From: Stieleria magnilauensis
Lineage (GTDB): Bacteria > Planctomycetota > Planctomycetia > Pirellulales > Pirellulaceae
Assembly: GCA_007753675.1 (NCBI GenBank)
Contig: CP036432.1
Location: forward strand, 1 to 64,000
Reading direction: 5' to 3'
Length of the DNA stretch: 64,000 nt
The position numbers were made by a program, and so were the translations under genes. Under the pieces are notes generated by a model. That model saw only the letters and a program-made list of their open reading frames with translations. It did no database searches and was not told the origin of the DNA. Every line of letters begins with the position of its first letter. Position 1 is the stretch's first letter. Shown piece by piece: positions 53,198-60,236 of the stretch.

Positions 53198-54409
53198 ATG
53201 ACAAACGTGCTACGAATCGCATTGGTCGACCCCAATGATGACACGCGTGATTCACTCAAGTCGATGCTCTTGGGCATGGACACCGTGTGGCTGGAAGCCG
53301 ATTGCTCGCGGTACGAATTCTTTCCCGATGTGATCGAGCAAACCGCTCCCGACGTGGGCGTCATCTCGCTGGACAACGACACGGAGAAATCAATTCGGCT
53401 GGTCGAACGACTCGCCAGCGACGCGCCCGACACGGTGATTCTGGCGGCCAGCGAAAGCACCGACGGCCACCTGATTCTGCAAACGATTCGCGCCGGGGCG
53501 CGGGAATTCCTGACCCTGCCGATGTCTCACGAGGACCTTGCCGCTGCGCTGACGCGGGTCAGTCAACACAAATTCGGAACCAGCGAGGGCGGCGCCCGGG
53601 GATGCGAAGTCGTCGCCATCGCCGGAGCAACCGGCGGCGTCGGGACCACTAGCGCCGCGGTCAACTTGGGCTGCATCTTTGCCGCCGACAACCGAAACAG
53701 TGTCGCCCTGTTGGACCTTGACCTGGCACTCGGCGATGCCGACGTCTTTCTCGATGCGATCCCCGACTATACGCTTGCCGACGTCGTTCAAAACGTCTCG
53801 CGGTTGGACATCCAATTGCTCAAGCAATCGTTGACCAAGCACAGCAGCGGGCTGTACCTGTTGCCCCGCCCGGTCGAACTGCACGACACCCTGGGGATCA
53901 CCGACGAGAGTCTGCGAAAAGTCATCGGGCTGTTGAAAGCTTCGTTTACCCACCTGGTGATCGATCTCTCCAAGACCTACAGCGCGGTCGACATGGCGGC
54001 CATCGAAGCGGCTTCCAAGGTGTTGCTGATCACCCAATTGGATCTTCCCTGTCTGCGCAATGTCGTGCGTTTGATGATGAGCTTTGAAGAGATCGAGGGG
54101 CTGCAGAGCAAGATCGAAATCGTGGTCAATCGCGCGGGGTTGGAATCGGGTCAGATCAGCTTGAAAAAGGCCAAGGAAACACTCGGTCGCGATATCTATG
54201 CGCTCCTGCCCAACGATTATCGCACGATGGTGGAAGTCCGTAACAACGGCGTGCCACTGATCAACCAGGCGCCCAAAGCACCGATCACCCAAGCGCTCCG
54301 CGACCTGGCCGCCAAACTCCAAGGCAAAGAAACCTCGGCCGAGACCGGCGAAAGCAGCAAGTCGAGCGAGAGCAAGTGGAAAATGTTCTGGCCCGGCGCC
54401 AAGTCATGA
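53198..54409 (+). CDS. cpaE: Tad pilus localisation ATPase CpaE/TadZ
   Basis: MinD-like protein that places the Tad machine at its cell site. The 403 residues have an N-terminal receiver-like domain (1-120, ALVDPNDDTRDSLKSML) that lacks the usual phospho-acceptor context (VISLDND), then a MinD-type domain with AIAGATGGVGTTSAAVN at 140-156. In the deviant Walker A motif (KGGxGKT) both lysines are missing, as in atypical TadZ proteins. DLDLALGDADVFLD and VIDLSKTYSAVDM follow. The C-terminus is a Lys/Ser-rich tail. It is the last plus-strand Tad gene; the motor ATPase gene does not follow. Confidence 0.92.
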   Translation: MTNVLRIALVDPNDDTRDSLKSMLLGMDTVWLEADCSRYEFFPDVIEQTAPDVGVISLDNDTEKSIRLVERLASDAPDTVILAASESTDGHLILQTIRAGAREFLTLPMSHEDLAAALTRVSQHKFGTSEGGARGCEVVAIAGATGGVGTTSAAVNLGCIFAADNRNSVALLDLDLALGDADVFLDAIPDYTLADVVQNVSRLDIQLLKQSLTKHSSGLYLLPRPVELHDTLGITDESLRKVIGLLKASFTHLVIDLSKTYSAVDMAAIEAASKVLLITQLDLPCLRNVVRLMMSFEEIEGLQSKIEIVVNRAGLESGQISLKKAKETLGRDIYALLPNDYRTMVEVRNNGVPLINQAPKAPITQALRDLAAKLQGKETSAETGESSKSSESKWKMFWPGAKS

Positions 54410-54521
54410 CGTCATCCGCCTGATCTTGAGGTCTCATCAATGCCAGGGCGACCGTGTCGCAGACGGCGGCTCTCAAAAAACTCTATCGCCACCGATCGAA
54501 CGAACGAGCGTCCGCACGAGG

Positions 54522-55445
54522 TCAACGGGACCAATCTGGTCCCACAGACCGATCGTCGATGTCGCCCAGCGCCGCCCAAACGGACAAGTCCACTGAATCG
54601 GTTTTCGTATGGGTTGATCCGTCCAACATGCCGACGACCACTAAGCCACGGTGCGTACTCGAAGCACCGACAAATCCGACCTGAGCTTCGGAACTAAAGC
54701 CCCCCGAGAACGTGCAACTCTGTGGATCATTCGGCGTCAGAGTATGGTTGTAGACCGCCCGGTGATAACCGTATTCCGAAGGGTTGGTACCGGCCGTATC
54801 GAAGGTCGATACCACGACGGAGTCCCAGTTTAGCCGCATCCATTCGGATTCGATGGCGTGATCAGTACGGTGATGAGTCCCGAAGGCTCGAAAAGAGGGT
54901 CCGACCAGGATCGACCGCAACTTTGTCCGATAGCCGATTCCACAGAGCCGCTCGGAAACAACGGCTGTATTCGACAATCCATCCATGACATCGGTCGGCC
55001 GAACTGAATTGCCGAAAATAACAGGTCCATTCGCTGCATCCTGAAAATATTGAGTCAGGCTTTGCGTCCACGTGATCGAGCTACCGTGATTGAAACGGTA
55101 GTTCGAACCGTCAACCGGATCGCTCGGGCACGAGTAAATGACAGGCGTCTGTTTCGTCAGCCAAAGACTCAGTGAACGTCGTTGATCCGACAGTTCCAGG
55201 TAGGGGTCAAGGTCGGCCCACGGATCACCAACGTGATTCGTTTCAGAATCTCTAATCGTAGGAAACTCGTTCCAAGAACTCGCGTGTTGCTGAACCGCAA
55301 GTGAAATTTGTCGAACTTTGTTCGTGCATTCCACCAATCGTGCACTCTCCCGTAGCGAACCAATTCCCGACATCGCCAATCCTGAGAGCAGGGCCAGGAT
55401 CGCAATGACGACCAACAGTTCGATTAGAGTCAGGCCGCGAGTCAT
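54522..55445 (-). CDS. Pseudopilin-like protein with H-x9-DG domain (DUF1559)
   Basis: A 307-residue type II pseudopilin-like protein. The N-terminus MTRGLTLIELLVVIAILALL is a class III prepilin signal: cleavage after Gly4, Glu at +5. The middle is typical of DUF1559 (CTNKVRQISLAVQQHASSWN), and the C-terminus has H-RGLVVVGML-DG (the H-x9-DG signature) followed by a divergent end. Its ATG overlaps the stop of the upstream DUF1573-like gene (TGATG). It is the last gene of a five-gene minus-strand unit that follows the Tad genes tail to tail. Confidence 0.9.
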   Translation of the reverse strand: MTRGLTLIELLVVIAILALLSGLAMSGIGSLRESARLVECTNKVRQISLAVQQHASSWNEFPTIRDSETNHVGDPWADLDPYLELSDQRRSLSLWLTKQTPVIYSCPSDPVDGSNYRFNHGSSITWTQSLTQYFQDAANGPVIFGNSVRPTDVMDGLSNTAVVSERLCGIGYRTKLRSILVGPSFRAFGTHHRTDHAIESEWMRLNWDSVVVSTFDTAGTNPSEYGYHRAVYNHTLTPNDPQSCTFSGGFSSEAQVGFVGASSTHRGLVVVGMLDGSTHTKTDSVDLSVWAALGDIDDRSVGPDWSR

Positions 55446-56470
55446 CAACTTTCATTCTCAGTGAAAGACCATTCAATAGGGAGTCTAACTTCCGAACCAT
55501 CGAGAATTAGCTTGAGACTCTTCACAACTCTCGGCGTATTGCCTGACGCCGTTACACACCCGCTAAGGCGATAGATCTCCGGAGAAATCTGATCGAGAGA
55601 CCATGTGTCCAAATACAAACCACATTCTTTAGCAACATGGATCTCATCTACAACATCCTGCACCTCAAGAATCGCAACAAACTCTCGGTTTTCCTCACTT
55701 AACATCAGTGCACTGGGTGTGACAGACACTCTTGATTCGATCTCCCAGGTAATCCCCGTCATTTTCGTCAATTGTCTTCCGAATTGATCTTCAACCCATA
55801 CGTTGCGATAAGACAAGCCTGGCGTTCCACTAACGTCAGTAATTACTGCAAACGTATCGTCACCTAGGTATGCCGCCCTAGTCGGCTGCGGTGACGCGAT
55901 TTCTGGATTTGATGGAACGATATCACCCGCAACAACATAAAGATCTCGCTGGTCGTTTGCTGCCCGAATAATCTTGCATTCAAAGATCAGATTTGCACCT
56001 TCCGTCACAATACCAAAATCTCTCTTGCTGAAAGCAAGTTTTGCTTCATTTGCCACCTCGTATCTGAGTACGACAGAGTCATATCTGCGACCATTCACAT
56101 TTGACAATACAATTGATGCATGATGAATTCCAACATTAAGTCTATCTAAACGCAAATTAACGGCAGCCGGGCTGTCGGTTGCCTGCGACTCGATGATTTT
56201 CGCGTCAACGCAATTGCATGATGTCATCACCGAAAGTGCTGCAACATCGATGGACCCCATATCTTTAATCGGAAGTTCCAGTTCCGCTCGTTCGTCAGAG
56301 GATTCAAAAACCGGAGTGTTTGTCGGCAATTCAATTGTGGGAACATCGACGACCGGCTTTGAACTTCCCGAACCGTGCCCTGCGTTTGGTATGGGGCCAT
56401 TGAAGCATCCTGCAAAGATTGCCAACCCGAGAACGCAAAAAGAAATCAATTCTGAGTTAACTTTGAACAT
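55445..56470 (-). CDS. DUF1573-like lipoprotein
   Basis: A 341-residue secreted protein. ATG 56470 gives a lipoprotein signal (ISFCVLGLAIFAGC). Two Ig-like segments are visible: one with MTSCNCVDAKIIESQATDSP, where DUF1573 proteins have a SCGCT motif, and a second with RYEVANEAKLAFSKRDFGIV. It may dock on a partner at the envelope surface. The gene overlaps the C39-like gene by 14 bp and the pseudopilin gene by one base, indicating tight coupling. Codon and base composition are A+T-richer than the flanking genes. Confidence 0.72.
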   Translation of the reverse strand: MFKVNSELISFCVLGLAIFAGCFNGPIPNAGHGSGSSKPVVDVPTIELPTNTPVFESSDERAELELPIKDMGSIDVAALSVMTSCNCVDAKIIESQATDSPAAVNLRLDRLNVGIHHASIVLSNVNGRRYDSVVLRYEVANEAKLAFSKRDFGIVTEGANLIFECKIIRAANDQRDLYVVAGDIVPSNPEIASPQPTRAAYLGDDTFAVITDVSGTPGLSYRNVWVEDQFGRQLTKMTGITWEIESRVSVTPSALMLSEENREFVAILEVQDVVDEIHVAKECGLYLDTWSLDQISPEIYRLSGCVTASGNTPRVVKSLKLILDGSEVRLPIEWSFTENES

Positions 56471-56990
56471 TGTGTCGTAGTACTCTGAACGCGATTGCTG
56501 CCACAAGAATGAAACAGATGAAACAAGTACCCCAGAATGTCATCGCGCGTCCCTCGGTCGACGTCGCTGATTGAGTTATCGCGGGCCCTTGGATTCTAGA
56601 TGCGTCAAATGCCAAAAAGTTAATGGGCGTATTGCCGGGGATAAACACGTATCCGTCAGAAGGTGACGTCCGATGAATCACGCAAAACTGGTCTTGGTCC
56701 AGAATTGCGATCGTGATTCCGATTGGCGCGGGCAACTTCCCTTGAAGATTCTCACTGACAGTTGCATGGAAACCGCATTCGAGGAGAACAATGAGGGCGT
56801 CTTCCAGGGAGCCCGACTTTGCGTGGAACAGTGGGTATCGAGCTGCGAGTTCGCCCAACGAAGGTGCATTCGGGTCCTCAAGCAGGAGTGCAAAATAGAT
56901 GCACGCGCCCAAATCGTTGGCGGCTGGGTTACGTTCATGAACCCTTCCCGTCACCTGAAACAGCAACAAGGCTATACAAAGTGTGTGCAT
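56457..56990 (-). CDS. Membrane-anchored C39-peptidase-like protein, apparently inactive
   Basis: A 177-residue protein. After an N-terminal signal or helix (HTLCIALLLFQVTG), residues 24-120 read like a C39 papain-fold domain: DLGACIYFALLLEDP in place of xCGxxxLxxLL, SLGELAARYP, SLEDALIVLLECGFHA, and QDQFCVIHRTSPSDGYVFIP. The catalytic Cys position appears to be Leu27 and the His before F is Gln100, so it is probably a non-cleaving, binding version. A C-terminal helix (FICFILVAAIAFRVL) anchors it. ATG 56990 has AAGGGG upstream; ATG 56996 is also possible. The family assignment is tentative. Confidence 0.58.
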   Translation of the reverse strand: MHTLCIALLLFQVTGRVHERNPAANDLGACIYFALLLEDPNAPSLGELAARYPLFHAKSGSLEDALIVLLECGFHATVSENLQGKLPAPIGITIAILDQDQFCVIHRTSPSDGYVFIPGNTPINFLAFDASRIQGPAITQSATSTEGRAMTFWGTCFICFILVAAIAFRVLRHNVQS

Positions 56991-57013
56991 TACCATTCGC
57001 CCCTTGAGCGATC

Positions 57014-57958
57014 TTAACGATCGTTGACCTGCGTTCCACGCATCTGCTTCGCCATTCTTTTCATTAAGAACTGCTGTTTCCCCAATTCGCCGCCGACGAA
57101 TGACTCTCGACGAATTGCCCCCCGTTCATCCGTGACTCGGATGCCGAACGGCAAATCCTTGGGTGGAAAACTAAAATCGACGCCGTCCACTCTGTTCTCA
57201 AAAGCCTCGATTTCCATCTGCAGCATGATCTCGCGTTTGGAACGCTCTGACGCTTGAATCCTCTTGACGTAACGCAAAGGTCTAGGGGGATTAAAACTCT
57301 CGTCCCAAGTGACATCGATATGCAACCTGCCTTGCTCCGGCAGTGCAGAAAGCGTTTGGGCTGACTCCAGCAATCCGTGTTTTGTAAACAAGACGCGGAA
57401 TGTTGACTCCTCCTTGCCGGAAAGAGTCAATTCCCAACGACCACGCTCAATGGACCTACATTCAATATTGGTTTCCGCATCATTTGACTGAGCGTTCAGC
57501 CACTGTAAGATCGTCTGACCCGGCGTGATTTCATTCCAAATTTCGGTGGGCAGCACCCGAAGCGGTTGGCTGGGCGCATCAGCATCACTGGAACGTTTGA
57601 GCACCGCGATTTCGTTTCTTTTGTCACAAAAGAACGCCCAGCGACGATTTCGCATGGAAATCAAATCAAATTCGTGTCCTTCCCCGGCGTCCGGAGCGTT
57701 GTCGGCGAAAGTCAGACGCGAATGATCTAAACGGACAGTTTCACCGGCCCAGCACGCTGAAACGACAGTGCTGCCAAACGCGGAGCGGACGGTACATTTC
57801 AGTTTTCCTTCAGGCCAAGAGTGATTCGTTCGACTCACCAAAGATTTGAGTTTCGACAAGTCACTTCCACTTTGCCCGTTGGCGACACCGGACCCGTAAC
57901 TGAACGCGATGATCCAACACAAGTAGACGAAGAGGTTTCCGATGCTTGATTGAAACAT
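57014..57958 (-). CDS. Secreted protein of unknown function
   Basis: A 314-residue exported protein; ATG 57958 gives a signal peptide (IGNLFVYLCWIIAFSYGSGV). The mature part alternates beta strands, with CTVRSAFGSTVVSACWAGET, RWELTLSGKEESTFRVLFTK and RLHIDVTWDESFNPPRPLRY. This arrangement recalls LolA/RseB-type lipid- or lipoprotein-binding barrels, but no diagnostic motif is present and I would not assign it. The frame is open upstream to 58138; that extension does not look like a signal. It lies 23 bp upstream of the C39-like gene and 68 bp downstream of the Cys-rich gene. Confidence 0.7.
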   Translation of the reverse strand: MFQSSIGNLFVYLCWIIAFSYGSGVANGQSGSDLSKLKSLVSRTNHSWPEGKLKCTVRSAFGSTVVSACWAGETVRLDHSRLTFADNAPDAGEGHEFDLISMRNRRWAFFCDKRNEIAVLKRSSDADAPSQPLRVLPTEIWNEITPGQTILQWLNAQSNDAETNIECRSIERGRWELTLSGKEESTFRVLFTKHGLLESAQTLSALPEQGRLHIDVTWDESFNPPRPLRYVKRIQASERSKREIMLQMEIEAFENRVDGVDFSFPPKDLPFGIRVTDERGAIRRESFVGGELGKQQFLMKRMAKQMRGTQVNDR

Positions 57959-58026
57959 TGCGATGGTTCCGGCGTGAGGAGAAAGGTATATCTTCCCGGC
58001 CATTGGAGCCTGGGAATTGATGCAAC

Positions 58027-58458
58027 CTATGGAATCACAACGGTGTAACACTGATTGCCACACGCAGATCCAGCGTCCGTACTTGTTGCCTGACAACCGG
58101 CGTACTGAATCCAAGTACACACATAATCCTGTCGACACTTGCTCTGCTCACTTTGCATGCAACCTTCGCCTGCACCACCGGCGTCACCACACTTATACCA
58201 ATTCCCGGTTACCTTATAGTATCCGGGTGTTGATGAACAATTTTGTTCGCTGTGCGCTGCACATGGTGTGGCCAGCTGACATTGTGGTTGGGATTCGCAT
58301 TCGCCCGTCGCGTCATCAAATGCTTGCCCATCACACGCTGCTAAGTGGTAAGTTCGAGCTAATGAATCCTCAGGGTGCTTTGCAAGGACAATCCAGAAGC
58401 TCCCAATCAGTGCCGCAAAGCCTAAAGACATTGCAATTTGATGGCTTAGCATCTTCAT
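58027..58458 (-). CDS. Secreted cysteine-rich protein, 12 Cys
   Basis: A 143-residue protein beginning MKMLSHQIAMSLGFAALIGS, a signal peptide or anchor. The mature part, from about residue 41, has 12 cysteines with Gly, Ser, Gln and Tyr (PQCQLATPCAAHSEQNCSST, NWYKCGDAGGAGEGC, ACGNQCYTVVIP). An even number and regular spacing suggest six disulfides in an exported, compact product. GGAG lies seven bases before ATG 58458. I recognise no family. It is the first gene of the five-gene unit and is a plausible cargo or effector. Confidence 0.72.
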   Translation of the reverse strand: MKMLSHQIAMSLGFAALIGSFWIVLAKHPEDSLARTYHLAACDGQAFDDATGECESQPQCQLATPCAAHSEQNCSSTPGYYKVTGNWYKCGDAGGAGEGCMQSEQSKCRQDYVCTWIQYAGCQATSTDAGSACGNQCYTVVIP

Positions 58459-58620
58459 CGTCGTTCTCCGCCAGGTGAAACTTGCAATCGGGAAGATCCG
58501 ATTACCAGAACACCAGGGTAGCATTCTAGCCCCCCCCGTCAATGTTTTGTTTGTGGATATCCCCGCAAATTGAAGGTGTCGATGATCGTAAGGGGCACGT
58601 AGTCGCGACAGCGTACTTCT

Positions 58621-60135
58621 CTACCCCGCCTGATTCTCGATCCAGCGGACAAGCGTTCGCACCATCACGCCGGTCGCTCCGGCATCGCGATGCGGCTTGG
58701 GACTGTCGGCAAACGCCGGTCCGGCGATGTCGATGTGGACCCACGGAACGTCGCCGACAAAGTTCTCCAAAAACTTTGCGGCGGTGATCGCGCCACCCCA
58801 ACGGCCTTCGCCGATGTTCTTGATGTCTGCGACCTTGCTTTTGACTTTCTCGTTGTACAGCTCGAACATCGGCAGCTGCCACACCGGTTCGCCTTCACCG
58901 CGGGCCGCGGCCATGACGGCATCACAGGCCGATTGATTGTTGGTCATCAGACCGGCGACTTCGTTTCCCAGGGCAACCATGCAAGCGCCCGTCAACGTCG
59001 CCAAATCGACCATCGCCGTCGGTTGATGTTCGATCGCCACGTCGAGTGTATCGGACAGAACGACGCGGCCTTCGGCATCGGTGTTCAAGATCTCGATCGT
59101 CTTTCCGCTGCGTGTGACAATAACGTCCCCGAGTTTGTAGCTCGATCCGCTGACCATGTTTTCGGCGAGTCCGCAGAATCCGATGACGTTTTTCTTGACG
59201 CCCAATTTCGCCAACGCCCGCATCACCCCGACCACGGTTGCGGCGCCGCCCATGTCGCATTTCATGTCGACCATCCCGTCGCTGGGCTTGATCGACAACC
59301 CGCCGCTGTCAAACGTGACGCCTTTTCCGACGATCGCGATCGGCGGTTCGCCCTGCGGTCCGCCGTCGTGTCGGAGGATGACCAGGCGGGGCGGTTTGTC
59401 GCTGCCCGCGCCGACGGCCAGGATCGCGCGACAGTTTTCTTCGGCCAATCGGTTTTCATCCCACACTTCACACCCCAGGCCGACTTCGGTCGCCAAGGCC
59501 GCCGCCCGCTCGGCGAACGAAGCCGGGTAGATGACCGACGCGGGTTCGTTGACCAATCGCCGCGCCAAGTTGATCGAATCGCCTAAGATCACGCCTCGAT
59601 CGATCGCGGCTGCGTCGGCCGATGCGATGGCGATCGTCTGGGGGACATGGATCGGCGATTTGGTTCTGTAGATCGATTGACCTTCCAAGCCGTACAAGGT
59701 GCCGGCGACGATCGCATCATGATCGACCGCGTCAAAGCACTCCGGCAACGCAATGACCCATTTTTCGTGCGGCTTGGAAACCAACGATCGGACCGCCGTG
59801 CTGGTCAGCGTGAACGCGGCTTCGCGATCGAGTTTTGATTTTTCACCCAATCCGATCAGCAAGACCAGCTGCGAACCTTCATCACCGACCCCCGGAATCA
59901 GCATCGATTCGCCGGCGTCGGAGGAAAGTTTTTCTTGATCGATCAAGCGGCTGATCACGCCGCCCAGGGCTTGATCGACACCGGCCGCGGTCGCTGACAG
60001 CGGTGCATCGTCGCAGAGGCCGACGATCAAGACGTCACATTTTTCACCGATCGGGTTGTCGGTCGCGACAAAACTCGGGCATGGCAGTTGTGGGGCGACG
60101 GGATTCGGTTGAGACTGGGACGGGCTTTCCGACAT
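58621..60135 (-). CDS. pepA: Leucyl aminopeptidase (PepA/M17 family)
   Basis: Two-metal aminopeptidase that removes N-terminal residues; hexameric, cytoplasmic. The 504 residues contain GKGVTFDSGGLSIKPSDGM, DMGGAATVVGVM, NTDAEGRVVLSDTL with metal ligands and the catalytic Arg, and WVHIDIAGPAF near the end. The N-terminal domain is the usual macro-like fold. ATG 60135 gives a short polar start; the frame is open to 60207 without family sequence. It is divergent from the UbiD-family gene by 101 bp. Confidence 0.96.
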   Translation of the reverse strand: MSESPSQSQPNPVAPQLPCPSFVATDNPIGEKCDVLIVGLCDDAPLSATAAGVDQALGGVISRLIDQEKLSSDAGESMLIPGVGDEGSQLVLLIGLGEKSKLDREAAFTLTSTAVRSLVSKPHEKWVIALPECFDAVDHDAIVAGTLYGLEGQSIYRTKSPIHVPQTIAIASADAAAIDRGVILGDSINLARRLVNEPASVIYPASFAERAAALATEVGLGCEVWDENRLAEENCRAILAVGAGSDKPPRLVILRHDGGPQGEPPIAIVGKGVTFDSGGLSIKPSDGMVDMKCDMGGAATVVGVMRALAKLGVKKNVIGFCGLAENMVSGSSYKLGDVIVTRSGKTIEILNTDAEGRVVLSDTLDVAIEHQPTAMVDLATLTGACMVALGNEVAGLMTNNQSACDAVMAAARGEGEPVWQLPMFELYNEKVKSKVADIKNIGEGRWGGAITAAKFLENFVGDVPWVHIDIAGPAFADSPKPHRDAGATGVMVRTLVRWIENQAG

Positions 60136-60236
60136 AAGATGATGACACCAATTGAGACGTTGTTGACAGACGCTTGAACAATCACGCTCGAGCAGCGTCC
60201 GAATCACTTTGCAATCGTTGTAGTTTATCGACCACC

